Assembly: GCA_934772045.1 (NCBI GenBank)
Contig: CAKVMH010000004.1
Location: 12,302 to 76,301 of the forward strand
Length of the DNA: 64,000 nucleotides
Reading direction: 5' to 3'
DNA from: an uncultured Clostridia bacterium
GTDB lineage: Bacteria > Bacillota > Clostridia > Christensenellales > UBA1242
Shown one piece after another: positions 25,427-35,200 of the stretch. The position numbers and the translations under genes were made by a program. Below the pieces are notes generated by a model. The model was given only the letters and a program-made list of their open reading frames with translations, searched no databases and was not told where the DNA came from. The first letter of the stretch is position 1. Each line of letters starts with the position of its first letter.

Positions 25427-25873
25427 ATGGCAAAGACAAAAAATAATGACAAGAATAGTGAATATGGATTGCAAAATACAATTGATGAAATTGCTGAAAA
25501 AACATCTTTAATAATTGAATATTATCAAAATGTGGATAGAAGGACATCGTTGGGTAGGCAAGTTAAGGTTTTGGAAACAAACCTTCAAGCATTGCAAGAA
25601 TCATGCACAGCAGATGCAAGTATAATGTGTAGTTTACAATTTGATAAAAGTTTAAAAGATATCAAATTAAACATTCAAAAAGAGGTTGATGAAATGGCTG
25701 AAACAATTAAAAATAACAGCCCAACAATCTTTTCTAAAATGTCAATGAACAGGGCATTGAAAGATAAAAAGAATTTACTTGCTTTGGCTAAAAAGATAAT
25801 TGAAGACAATGCAAAGTTTCGTGAGCTTTTAATTGCATGCGGTGCCGTTGCGGTACGTGGTAACAAAGATTAA
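25427..25873 (+). CDS. Hypothetical helical protein
   Basis: 148 residues, charged and helical, with a likely coiled coil in the middle (RQVKVLETNLQALQESC and KDIKLNIQKEVDEMAETI) and a small hydrophobic C-terminal patch (LLIACGAVAV). No recognised domain. It has its own consensus promoter, a GGAG ribosome binding site and a terminator 24 bases after the stop, so it is a complete single-gene unit. Function unknown. Confidence 0.65.
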   Translation: MAKTKNNDKNSEYGLQNTIDEIAEKTSLIIEYYQNVDRRTSLGRQVKVLETNLQALQESCTADASIMCSLQFDKSLKDIKLNIQKEVDEMAETIKNNSPTIFSKMSMNRALKDKKNLLALAKKIIEDNAKFRELLIACGAVAVRGNKD

Positions 25874-25896
25874 ACATAGATATAATTAAGCAATCG

Positions 25897-25918
25897 TCCA
25901 CCTAGAAGGTGGATTTTT
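25897..25918 (+). terminator. Terminator after the 25427 gene
   Basis: TCCACC (25897-25902) and GGTGGA (25908-25913) with a five-base loop and five T. Confidence 0.9.
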
Positions 25919-26003
25919 GCTATGGTTTATTTAGTGTGCGCAAAAAGTCGTTGAACAAAAATTTTAAATGCAAAATACATCTTTATTGTTTGTTGTGTTT
26001 CCT

Positions 26004-26032
26004 TTGACATTTTAATTATAATATTTTAAAAT
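26004..26032 (+). promoter_or_regulatory. hflX promoter
   Basis: TTGACA (26004-26009), 17-base spacer, TAAAAT (26027-26032). It lies about 230 bases before the hflX start, giving an unusually long leader. 25919-26003 shows nothing. Confidence 0.7.
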
Positions 26033-26056
26033 AAACAAAATAAAGGCAGGTGAAAC

Positions 26057-26074
26057 ATGAGCATAAAACTTTAA
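26057..26074 (+). CDS. Candidate leader peptide (MSIKL) of hflX
   Basis: A five-codon frame, ATG to TAA, preceded by AGGTGA at a good distance and located about 20 bases after the predicted transcription start. It precedes a terminator-like hairpin. Such mini-frames control antibiotic-induced attenuation of ribosome-protection genes, including hflX homologues in some Bacillota. The frame is too short to prove by itself. Confidence 0.4.
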   Translation: MSIKL

Positions 26075-26081
26075 ACTCAGG

Positions 26082-26110
26082 TTAAAATTTTAGGCAGATT
26101 TTAATTTTTT
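26082..26110 (+). terminator. Candidate attenuator in the hflX leader
   Basis: TTAAAAT (26082-26088) and ATTTTAA (26098-26104) form an all-A/U stem around TTTAGGCAG, followed directly by six T. It is weak thermodynamically but has the layout of an intrinsic terminator inside the leader, 8 bases after the mini-frame stop. Confidence 0.4.
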
Positions 26111-26262
26111 AATGGTTAAAAATATAACACATTTTTGATTGTGCAATTTTTGCAACGCGTCAAGGCGAGTTTTGTTTTTAAAGCAAATTAAACACAACCT
26201 TTTTTTGAGTATAACGGTGGCGGAAAGCCAAATTGCCTAAATTTATGTTTAAAGGAGAGTTT

Positions 26263-27342
26263 ATGTTTGATAACACAATAAAGAAAATTAAAAAGGCATA
26301 TTTAGTTTGTGCATATGCCGATATGTTAGACGCGGAACACCGTGCAAAAGAATTGGAACTTTTAACCAAAAGCGCACTATACGAGATTGTTAAGTGCAAC
26401 ATTTTCCAACCAAAAGAGTTGAATGCGCGCACATATTTTGGCAGTGGCAAGGCTGAAGAAATACGCGACGAGTTGGCAAGTTTAGGTGCAGATATTGTCA
26501 TTTTGGATTGCCCACTTACAGGTTCACAGTTACGCAATTTAGGCGAAATTTTTGACGTTGAAACAATCGACCGCACTATGCTCATTTTGGACATTTTTGC
26601 AGGGCGTGCGAAATCAAGTGAAGGTAAATTGCAAGTTGAACTTGCACAACTTAAATATAGTTTGCCAAGGCTCAGTTGCTTGGAACTTAATGCAGAGCGT
26701 CAAATGGGCAAAGGCGCGGGCGAAAAATTGAAAGATTTAAGCAAACGCAAAATTCAAGAAGATATCGCAAGGCTTGAAAAGGAAATAAAGGACATTCAAA
26801 AGAACCGCCAAACACAGCGTAAACAACGCCTTTCACGCATGAGAAGTGTGGCACTTGTTGGATACACAAATGCTGGTAAATCTACACTGATGAACGCAAT
26901 TGCAAAGGCCGGCACATACGCAGATGATAGGCTTTTTGCAACCCTTGATGTACTCACCAAAAAAGTGTGGGACGCAGGTGTTGAGTATGTTTTAATTGAT
27001 ACTGTAGGTTTTGTAAGCAACCTTCCACATGAATTAATGTACGCCTTTTCAGCGACACTGGAAGAAACAATGGACGCTAACGTCTTGTTGCTTGTTGTGG
27101 ATGCAAGCGACCCACATAAATACGACCAAATTTCAGTTGTGGAACGTGAATTTAACCGCCTAGGGGTCGACCCAAACCGCATTATTTTAGTTTATAATAA
27201 GGCTGATAAACTTAACAACGCTGAAATACAGCAACTTAAATCCTATCCATACGACACATGTTACATCGGCGCAAAAACTGGCAAAAACATTGTTCAGTTA
27301 AAGCAAATGATTATTGAAAAGTTGCAATCTTTCAGTTTTTAA
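26263..27342 (+). CDS. hflX: Ribosome-associated GTPase HflX
   Basis: HflX splits stalled 70S ribosomes after heat or antibiotic stress. 359 residues from the ATG at 26263, chosen because AAAGGAG sits directly upstream; the frame extends 10 codons further without a ribosome binding site. The N-terminal HflX domain includes ARTYFGSGKAEEI, TIDRTMLILDIFAGRA and LQVELAQLKYSLPRL. A coiled coil follows (IQEDIARLEKEIKDI). The GTPase part has GYTNAGKST (G1), DTVGFVSNLPHEL (G3) and NKAD (G4). The C-terminal extension of some homologues is short here. Long leader upstream, terminator downstream. Confidence 0.96.
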   Translation: MFDNTIKKIKKAYLVCAYADMLDAEHRAKELELLTKSALYEIVKCNIFQPKELNARTYFGSGKAEEIRDELASLGADIVILDCPLTGSQLRNLGEIFDVETIDRTMLILDIFAGRAKSSEGKLQVELAQLKYSLPRLSCLELNAERQMGKGAGEKLKDLSKRKIQEDIARLEKEIKDIQKNRQTQRKQRLSRMRSVALVGYTNAGKSTLMNAIAKAGTYADDRLFATLDVLTKKVWDAGVEYVLIDTVGFVSNLPHELMYAFSATLEETMDANVLLLVVDASDPHKYDQISVVEREFNRLGVDPNRIILVYNKADKLNNAEIQQLKSYPYDTCYIGAKTGKNIVQLKQMIIEKLQSFSF

Positions 27343-27392
27343 ATTAAAATTGTAAAAGAGGAATAAATAATTTAAAACATTAATATATTAAA

Positions 27393-27426
27393 AGTTTACG
27401 GAAATTTGTTTTTTCCGTAACTTTTT
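27393..27426 (+). terminator. hflX terminator
   Basis: TTACGGAAA (27395-27403) pairs with TTTCCGTAA (27412-27420), followed by CTTTTT. Confidence 0.9.
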
Positions 27427-27522
27427 ATTGTGCGACTGCGTACTATGTAGTATACAAAGGAAATTAAGGCACTTAAGAAACACTTTGTAAATACATAACA
27501 ATTAAACACAATAGGAGGAACT

Positions 27523-27729
27523 ATGTTCAACAAATTCTTTGGTGGCAACGATTGCGGTTGCAATGAAGGCATGAACACTGGGTGTGGCGATTGCGCTTGG
27601 ATCATTATCCTTATTTTACTCATCTGCAATTGCGGTTGCAAAATTGACCCATGCTTGCTTATAATCATTTTGTTGTTGCTCTGTGGCTGTGGTTGCGGTG
27701 GCAAGAACACAGGCTGTGGTGGTTGCTAG
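27523..27729 (+). CDS. Small Cys-rich hydrophobic protein
   Basis: 68 residues with 13 cysteines, mostly as CGC, CNCGC and CGCGCGG clusters that separate two strongly hydrophobic blocks (WIIILILLIC and LLIIILLLLC). The pattern resembles small clostridial proteins that databases loosely label chorion class high-cysteine proteins; no function is known for these. A clear AGGAGG precedes the ATG. The hydrophobic blocks suggest membrane insertion; the clusters could bind metal or be cross-linked. The stop codon lies on the edge of a large inverted repeat (27728-27799). Confidence 0.7.
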   Translation: MFNKFFGGNDCGCNEGMNTGCGDCAWIIILILLICNCGCKIDPCLLIIILLLLCGCGCGGKNTGCGGC

Positions 27730-27980
27730 GAATTGCCACGCCTAAAACTAAAATTTGCCAAGGCATTGGCAAATGTAAACCCTTAGGCGGGCAATTCCTG
27801 CTAACAAGGGACACCACTTAACGTGTTTTCCCTTGTTTATCCTTTCCGAATTAAATAGGATACGGTTGAAAATGCCACGCCTAAAACTAAAATTTGCCAA
27901 ACAAAAGTTTGGTGAAGCACAAAAGAAAAATTAAAATAACAGTGGTTTAATGTGAAAGGGGCGAAGTAACGCCCCTTTTT
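27728..27980 (+). ncRNA. Highly structured RNA region ending in a terminator
   Basis: A three-tier hairpin begins one base after the Cys-rich gene's stop starts: AGGAATTGCC (27728-27737) with GGCAATTCCT (27790-27799), CGCCTAA (27739-27745) with TTAGGCG (27783-27789), and TTTGCCAA (27754-27761) with TTGGCAAA (27766-27773). Next come AACAAGGGACAC/GTGT-TTT-CCCTTGTT (27803-27837) and CCAAAC/GTTTGG (about 27897-27912). A strong terminator follows, GGGGC-N8-GCCCC plus five T (27955-27980). The 27-base segment GCCACGCCTAAAACTAAAAT plus TTGCCAA occurs twice (27735 and 27874). It may be a 3' UTR, a processed small RNA or a regulatory leader remnant. Confidence 0.6.
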
Positions 27981-28075
27981 ATAGTTGTAGGCTAAAAAGT
28001 AGTAAATTGATGTTTAAAATTAAGGATTTGGGCAAAAATTTCTTAAAATTTTGTTAAATTTCGATATAAAATCTA

Positions 28076-28104
28076 TTGACATAACTTGTACATTGTGTTA
28101 AAAT
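28076..28104 (+). promoter_or_regulatory. rpoB promoter
   Basis: TTGACA (28076-28081), 17-base spacer ending TGTGT, TAAAAT (28099-28104), about 95 bases before the rpoB start. The leader contains a small hairpin TTTATACT-A-AAGTATAAA near 28145-28162. rpoB therefore has its own transcription unit and is not behind rplL here. Confidence 0.8.
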
Positions 28105-28198
28105 CGGTCAGTATGAATAATGCTCGCTAAGGGTTACCTTAAAGTTTATACTAAAGTATAAATATGGCGGGTTTTACAACTGAATAAGGAGTTAATGG

Positions 28199-31100
28199 AT
28201 GAATTCAAACACACTGAACATCAAAAAACTAAAACAAGGCAAGGCTGAACGCATGAGTTTTGCCAAAAAAGAAATCCCTTATGTTATGCCAGATTTGCTT
28301 AGCATTGCAAAAGAGAGTTACGAAAATTTCTTAAATGAGGGCATTGGTGAAGTGTTGAACGAATACAACCCTATCATAGACTACTCGAACAAAGCCGAGT
28401 TGTCTTTTTTAGGTTATTCTATCGACCGCACACCAAAGTATTCATGGAACGAATGTAAAACTAAACAAATGAGCTACACAGTTCCACTTAAAGTCAATGT
28501 CCGTTTGCTTGTTAAGGAAACTGGTCAAATTATGGACCAAGAAGTGTTCATGGGCGACATTCCTTTCATGAGCAAAGACGCTGGCTTCATCTGTAACGGT
28601 GTTGAAAGGGTTGTTTTGAACCAGTTAGTTAAGTCACCTGGTGTTATTTTTGGTGGTGAAGTTAACAAGTACGGCCGTATGGATTACAATGGCGCAATCC
28701 AACCAAGTTACGGTATGTGGGTTCAAACTGAACAAGTTACTGGCGACATGCTCCGCGTCATTGTTGAGCGTAAGTTTAAAATGAGCGCAGGCGTTTTGCT
28801 TAAATGTTTCGGTTACACAAATGAAGAATTGCTTAACATTTTTGATAATCATCCATACATTGTAAACACACTTGAAAAAGAACCACAAATCACACAAGAA
28901 GATGCACTTATCGAATTTGGCAGGCGCACTCGTCCGGGTGAAATTCCAAACCCAGACAACACTTTAAGTTATATCAACGACCGTTTCTTCAATCAACAAC
29001 ATTACAACCTTGAAAAAGTTGGTCGTTTTAAAGTTAACAAAAAATTGTCACTTGCAAACCGTATCACTGACCAAATTTCAGCAAGCGAAGTTAAACTTGG
29101 CAAAAAAGTTTTTGTTGGTGCTGGTGAATATATCGACCACGACACCGCAGTTGCAATCCAAAACGCAGGTATCAACTCAGTTGATGTTATGGTTGAAGAT
29201 AAAAAAGTGCGCGTTGTTGGTAATGCTCGTGTTGATCTTAAAGCATATGCAAAACTTGACCCAGCTGAATTTGGCATAACTGAACTTGTTTACCTTCCAT
29301 TGTTGCAAGAACTTATGAAAGCAAACAAGGGTGATGAAGAAGGTTTGAAGCAAGCAATCAAAGCAAACGCACACAAACTTGAAGATTATCAAGTTACATT
29401 AGACGATATGATTGCAACAATCAGTTACCACTTGAATCTTATCGACGGTTTGGGCGAAACTGACGAAATTGATAACTTGTCAATGCGTCGTGTTGCTACA
29501 TGTGGCGAATTGCTTAGGGACGAATTCCGTCGCGGTATGACAAAACTTCAAGCACAAGTGCGTGAAAGTTTGCAAAGCCGTGATTTAACAGACATCACAC
29601 CAAGCCAAATTGTAAATGCTCGTCACATCAACAAAGTGTTTAAAGAATTTATGGCAACCAGCCAACTTTCAGCTTTGATGGACCAAATCAACCCAGCTGC
29701 AAGTTTAAGGCATAAACGTCGTTTGAGCTCATTCGGCCCAGGCGGTGTTAAGAAAGAACGTGCAACAGTTGAAGTGCGTGATATTAACCCAAGCCATTAC
29801 GGTCGTATCTGTTTGGTTGAAACACCAGAAGGTCAACCTATCGGTTTGATGACATCTATCGCTGCTTATGCGCGCGTTAATAAATATGGGTTTATTGAAA
29901 CTCCATTTAGGAAAATTGACCCTAAAACTAAAAAAATTACTGACGAAATCGTGTTCTTAATGGCGGACGAAGAAAGGGGACACTACATTGCACAAGCAAC
30001 AGCAGATTTAAATGAAGATAAAACACTTAAAGAAGGCATGATTGCTTGCCGTTATAATGGTCAAGCTGAACGCGTTAACAGCCAAATGGTTGACTTAATC
30101 GAACTCAGCCCAAAACAATGTTTGTCAATTGGTGCAAGCCTTATTCCTTTCTTTGAACACAGCGCAGGTAACCGTGCGTTGATGGGTTGTAACATGCAAT
30201 GTCAGGCAGTTCCACTTATTAAAACTGACAGCCCAATAGTTGGTACTGGTGTGGAACATAAAATTGCAGTTGACTCTGGTGCACTTATTCTTGCTGAACA
30301 AGACGGTGTTTGCAAATATGTTTCTGCTGACTATATCACAATGGAATACGCAGACGGTAGCATTGTAAACCACAATCTCCGCAAATTTGAGCGTACAAAC
30401 GAAAAAGCATGCTTCAACCAAAAACCTATCGTTAAGAAAGGTGAAAAGGTTAAAGCTGGTGATGTGCTTGCTGATGGCGCTTCAACAGATAAAGGTGAAG
30501 TGGCACTTGGTAAAAACATGACTGTTGCATTCATGAACTGGGAAGGGTATAACTTCGAAGACGCTATTTTGATTAACCAACGCGTAGTTCGTGAAGACGC
30601 TTATACATCTATTAGTATTCAACAAGTTAAAACAGAGGCCCGCACAACAAAACTTGGCGATGAAGAAATCACACGCGACATCGCAGGTGTTGGCGAAGAC
30701 GCTTTGAAGAACTTGGACGAAAATGGTATCGTGCGCGTGGGCACAGAAGTGCGCGTGGGCGACATATTGGTTGGTAAAGTTACACCTAAGGGTGAAACTG
30801 ACTTGACCCCTGAAGAAAGGCTTTTAAAAGCAATCTTCGGTGAAAAAACAAAAGAAGTTAAAAACACATCTCTCAAAGTTAAACATGGTGAAGAAGGTGT
30901 GGTTGTTGGCATTGAAATTTTGTCACGCAAAAACAAGGACGAACTTGACGCTGGCGTTAATATGTGCGTAAAAGTTTACATCGCACAAAAACGTGTGCTT
31001 CAAGTGGGCGATAAACTTGCTGGTCGTTATGGTAACAAAGGTGTTGTATCAGTTGTTTTACCTGAATGCGATATGCCTTATATGCCAAACGGCGAAACAG

Positions 31101-31873
31101 TTGATATCTTGCTTAACCCATTAGGTATTCCATCTCGTATGAACTTGAGTCAATTGTTGGAAGTTCACTTGGGTTGGGCTGCAAAACACCTTGATTGGAA
31201 GGTTGCAACCCCAGCATTTGATGGTGCATCTGAAGAAGATATAAAAGCATTGCTCCGTGAAAACAATTTGCCAGAAGACGGCAAAATGCAACTTTACGAC
31301 GGACGTACAGGCTTACCATTTGATAACAAAACAACAGTTGGTGTTATGTACATGCTTAAACTTGATCATATGGTGGACGACAAAATCCACGCACGTGGCA
31401 TTGGTCCTTATGCACTTATCACACAACAACCACTCGGTGGTCGTAGCCAACTTGGTGGTCAACGTTTCGGTGAAATGGAAGTTTGGGCATTGGAAGCATA
31501 TGGTGCATCAAGGTTGTTGCAAGAAATGCTTACAATTAAATCAGACGATGTGGAAGGGCGTATTAAAACCTATGAAGCAATCGTTAAAGGTGAACCTATC
31601 CCAGAACCTGGCATGCCTGAATCATTCAAAGTTTTGGTTAAGGAAATGCAAGGTTTGTGCTTAGACGTTAAGATTTTAACTGCTGATAACCACGAACTTA
31701 CAATTAACGAAGTAAGTGAAGAAGGTGAAGAAGTTGCAACTGTTGAACCAGTTAATAAACAAGCCCTTGAAGACATCACACTTGAATTTGACGACATGCA
31801 AAAGAATTATGAAAACGATGTAAATACAACCGCATTTGACGAGTCTGAATTGTTTGACGACTTAGACGAGTAG
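28199..31873 (+). CDS. rpoB: RNA polymerase subunit beta
   Basis: 1224 residues, full length. Conserved blocks include FMSKDAGFICNGVERVVLNQL near the start, the rifampicin-pocket region TSQLSALMDQINPAASLRHK (from residue 487), RDINPSHYGRICLVETPEGQ, and GDKLAGRYGNKGVVS near the C-terminus, ending in QPLGGRSQLGGQRFGEMEVW. At the site equivalent to E. coli Asn518 this protein has Ile497, and Leu533 is Phe; neither is a classic resistance change. AAGGAG precedes the ATG. The last 29 bases of the gene recur 83 bases downstream. An unknown 79-residue gene separates it from rpoC. Confidence 0.98.
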   Translation: MNSNTLNIKKLKQGKAERMSFAKKEIPYVMPDLLSIAKESYENFLNEGIGEVLNEYNPIIDYSNKAELSFLGYSIDRTPKYSWNECKTKQMSYTVPLKVNVRLLVKETGQIMDQEVFMGDIPFMSKDAGFICNGVERVVLNQLVKSPGVIFGGEVNKYGRMDYNGAIQPSYGMWVQTEQVTGDMLRVIVERKFKMSAGVLLKCFGYTNEELLNIFDNHPYIVNTLEKEPQITQEDALIEFGRRTRPGEIPNPDNTLSYINDRFFNQQHYNLEKVGRFKVNKKLSLANRITDQISASEVKLGKKVFVGAGEYIDHDTAVAIQNAGINSVDVMVEDKKVRVVGNARVDLKAYAKLDPAEFGITELVYLPLLQELMKANKGDEEGLKQAIKANAHKLEDYQVTLDDMIATISYHLNLIDGLGETDEIDNLSMRRVATCGELLRDEFRRGMTKLQAQVRESLQSRDLTDITPSQIVNARHINKVFKEFMATSQLSALMDQINPAASLRHKRRLSSFGPGGVKKERATVEVRDINPSHYGRICLVETPEGQPIGLMTSIAAYARVNKYGFIETPFRKIDPKTKKITDEIVFLMADEERGHYIAQATADLNEDKTLKEGMIACRYNGQAERVNSQMVDLIELSPKQCLSIGASLIPFFEHSAGNRALMGCNMQCQAVPLIKTDSPIVGTGVEHKIAVDSGALILAEQDGVCKYVSADYITMEYADGSIVNHNLRKFERTNEKACFNQKPIVKKGEKVKAGDVLADGASTDKGEVALGKNMTVAFMNWEGYNFEDAILINQRVVREDAYTSISIQQVKTEARTTKLGDEEITRDIAGVGEDALKNLDENGIVRVGTEVRVGDILVGKVTPKGETDLTPEERLLKAIFGEKTKEVKNTSLKVKHGEEGVVVGIEILSRKNKDELDAGVNMCVKVYIAQKRVLQVGDKLAGRYGNKGVVSVVLPECDMPYMPNGETVDILLNPLGIPSRMNLSQLLEVHLGWAAKHLDWKVATPAFDGASEEDIKALLRENNLPEDGKMQLYDGRTGLPFDNKTTVGVMYMLKLDHMVDDKIHARGIGPYALITQQPLGGRSQLGGQRFGEMEVWALEAYGASRLLQEMLTIKSDDVEGRIKTYEAIVKGEPIPEPGMPESFKVLVKEMQGLCLDVKILTADNHELTINEVSEEGEEVATVEPVNKQALEDITLEFDDMQKNYENDVNTTAFDESELFDDLDE

Positions 31874-31956
31874 AAAATCTATTCACAATTCAGCGAATCC
31901 AGGGTTTTGCAATAAAACCCTGTCGAACTGAATTGTTTGACGACTTAGACGAGTAG
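31845..31956 (+). repeat. Direct repeat of the rpoB 3' end
   Basis: The 29-base end of rpoB including its TAG (31845-31873) is repeated exactly at 31928-31956, an offset of 83. Between them is the hairpin CAGGGTTTT-GCAAT-AAAACCCTG (about 31899-31922) without a T tract. The second copy codes for nothing by itself. Confidence 0.95.
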
Positions 31957-32002
31957 ATTTTAACAAAACAAACAGCAATTTAGAGAGATTAAGGAGAATA
32001 CA

Positions 32003-32242
32003 ATGGATAAAATTAATGAAGAACAAGTTACCGTACATTTAACAAGGCATGATTACCGCCTGCTAAGCCAATCAAATAGGCCAAATTATACACAATATGA
32101 TGGTCAAAAAGTTACACGAGATAAGTGGGACGAAATTATGAATTACTTACAAAAACTTAACGATAAGTACTGGAAAAAACATAACAAATGCCCAATTTAT
32201 GTGGAAACAGGTTTGATTGGACAAGAAGGTATATCTAATTAA
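32003..32242 (+). CDS. Small hypothetical protein between rpoB and rpoC
   Basis: 79 residues, hydrophilic, with aromatic-rich helical segments (RDKWDEIMNYLQKLNDKYWKKH) and a short tail. No known domain or signal sequence. AAGGAG lies seven bases before the ATG and only 34 bases separate its stop from the rpoC start, so it is likely translated with rpoC. rpoB and rpoC are normally adjacent with nothing between them, so a conserved insertion could mark an RNA-polymerase-associated protein (inference only). Confidence 0.7.
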   Translation: MDKINEEQVTVHLTRHDYRLLSQSNRPNYTQYDGQKVTRDKWDEIMNYLQKLNDKYWKKHNKCPIYVETGLIGQEGISN

Positions 32243-32276
32243 TTTGTCCATTTAAAAAATATTTAGGAGAAAATGA

Positions 32277-35200
32277 ATGTTTGAATTAAACAATTTTGAC
32301 TCAATAAGAGTGGCAATTGCATCACCTGAAATGATAAGGTCATGGTCACGCGGTGAAGTTACAAAGCCAGAAACAATAAACTATCGTACACAAAAGCCTG
32401 AAAAAGACGGGCTTTTCTGTGAACGTATTTTTGGACCTAAAAAGGACTGGGAATGCCATTGTGGTAAGTACAAACGCGTGCGTTATAAAGGTGTTGTGTG
32501 CGATAAATGTGGTGTTGAAGTTACGCGTAGCAAAGTGCGTCGTGAACGCATGGGTCACATTGAACTTGCTTGCCCAGTAAGCCACATTTGGTTCTTTAAA
32601 GGTGTGCCAAGCCGTATAGGTATTGCATTGGATATGAGCCCAAAACTTTTGGACGAAGTTTTATACTATGTAAGTTACGTTGTGCTTGACCCTAAAAACA
32701 CTGAATTTGCATACAAACAAGTTATCCGCGATAAAGAATATCGCGAAGCACTTGAAAAGTATGGTCCAAATGGTTTCCGTGCAGGCATGGGTGCTGAAGC
32801 AATTAAAGAATTATTGGCAAATATTGACCTTGAAAAAGAACGCGATGAACTTACTGGAATTATGCACACCACAAAAGGTCAACGCAAACTTAAAGCGACA
32901 AAAAGGTTGGAAGTTATTGAGTCATTTATCAAATCCGGCAATAAGCCAAGTTGGATGATTTTGGACGTGATTCCAGTTATTCCACCAGATTTACGTCCTT
33001 TAATTCAAATTGATGGTGGCAAATTTGCAGCAAGTGACTTGAACGACTTGTATCGCCGTGTTATTAACCGTAACAACAGGCTTAAAAAGTTGATTGAACT
33101 TGGCGCCCCTGAAATTATCGTGCGTAACGAAAAGCGTATGCTTCAAGAAGCAGTTGACGCTTTGTTTGATAATGGTAAGCGTGGCAGGGCAGTGCAAGGT
33201 AGCCGTCAAAGAGATTTAAAATCATTGACAGCAAGCCTTAAAGGCAAACATGGTCGTTTCCGTCAAAACTTGCTCGGTAAGCGTGTTGACTATTCTGGCC
33301 GTTCAGTTATCGTTGTTGGCCCAGAACTTAAAATTTATCAATGCGGTTTGCCAAAAATGATGGCACTTGAATTGTTCCGTCCATTTATTATTAAACGTTT
33401 GTTGGAACTTAACGCAACAAACAACCTTAAAAAAGCAACAAGAATGATTGAGCAAGAACGCCCAATTGTTTACGACATATTGCAAGAAGTTGTTGAAGGA
33501 CACCCAGTTCTTTTGAACCGTGCGCCAACCCTTCACAAACTTTCCGTACAAGCCTTTGAACCTATCCTCGTTGAAGGTAAGGCAATCCGTCTTCCACCTT
33601 TGGCGTGCGGTGGCTTCAACGCCGACTTCGACGGTGACCAAATGAGTATGCATGTTCCACTTTCAGTTGAAGCACGTACAGAAGCCCGCATGTTGTTGTT
33701 GGCTTCAAACAACGTACTTAAACCTAGTGATGGTAGCCCTAACATGGTGCCTAGCCAAGACATGATTTTAGGTAACTATTACTTAACGGCAGTGCGCGAA
33801 GGTGCATTGGGTGAAGGTATGACATTTGCAAGCACTGATGAGGCACGACTTGCATACGAAAATGGCAAACTTAGCCTTCAAGCAAAAATCAATTTGCGCC
33901 GTACTGTTGACTTTAATGGTGAAAAAGTTACTGGCCGTATTGAAACAACCCTTGGTAAAGTTATTTTCAACAGCATCATTCCACAAGACCTTGGTTTTGT
34001 TCCACGCGACACAAAAGAAAACGCACTTCGTTTGGAAATTGAAGACGAAGTTAAAAAAGGTAACTATGGTAAATTGATTGAAACATGTTATCGTAAACAT
34101 GGCACAAACACCACAGTTACAATGATTGACGACATTAAGAACATGGGCTATAAATACAGCACACTTTCAAGCGTTTCACTTTCAATTTTCGATATGAAAG
34201 AAGCAGAAGAACGTGAACAAATCATTGCAGATGCAGACAAAATCGTTCAAGCGAATGACGAAATGTACATGCAAGGTTTGATGAGTTATGCTGATAAATA
34301 TAACAAAAACATGGCTGTTTGGGATAAAGCAGTTAATGACGTTGTTAAAATCACTTCCAGTCATTTGGATAAATTTAACTCAATTAAAGTTATTATCACA
34401 TCAAAAGCCCGTGGTGGTGAAGACAGCTTGAAACAACTTTGCGGTGTTATTGGTAACACAGCGGTTGCGTCTGGTTCTGTTAGTGATGTTCCAGTTAAAT
34501 CTAACTTCCGCCGTGGCTTAAACCCACTTGAATACTTCATGGCAGCACGTGGTAGCCGTAAACAATTGATGGATACAGCGCTTAAAACTGCTGACTCTGG
34601 TTACTTGACCCGTCGTTTGGTTGATATTGCACAAGATACAACCGTAACAGAAGAAGACTGCTTTGCAAACCTTGGCGAAACAGTTAAGGGTATTGATGTA
34701 ACCGAAATTAAACAAAACGGCACAGTTGTTGAAACTTTGGAAGCACGTATTGTTGGTCGTTTCACTGCAATGCCAGTTATCGACCCTAAAACAAAGAAAG
34801 AAATCATTGGTGCAGACTGCTACATTAATGATGAAATGGCAAAAACAATTGCAAATGCAGGTGTTGAAAAAGTTAACATCCGTAGCTTGCTTACATGTAA
34901 GGCTAAAAACGGCGTATGTGCAAAATGCTATGGTCGTGATATGTCAACAAACGACCTTGTTCACATCGGTGAAGCAGTTGGTGTTATCGCTGCTCAATCA
35001 ATTGGTGAACCAGGTACACAGTTGGTGCTTCGTACCTTCCACAGCGGTGGTACCGCTTCTAACGATATTACCTCAGGTTTGCCTCGTGTTGAAGAAATTT
35101 TCGAAGCACGCAATCCTAAGGGTGCCGCTGTTATCAGCGAAATCGGTGGTAAAGTTAGCATCAATCAAATTGACAAACGCTTTGAAGTTGTTGTTAAAGG

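Noticed and set aside
27728..28104. Riboswitch or leader controlling rpoB
   Set aside because: A strong terminator (27955-27980) and a separate promoter (28076-28104) separate the structured region from rpoB.
28199..31873. Rifampicin resistance from RpoB sequence
   Set aside because: Residues matching E. coli Asp516, His526 and Ser531 are unchanged; the differences at 518 and 533 are common natural variation.
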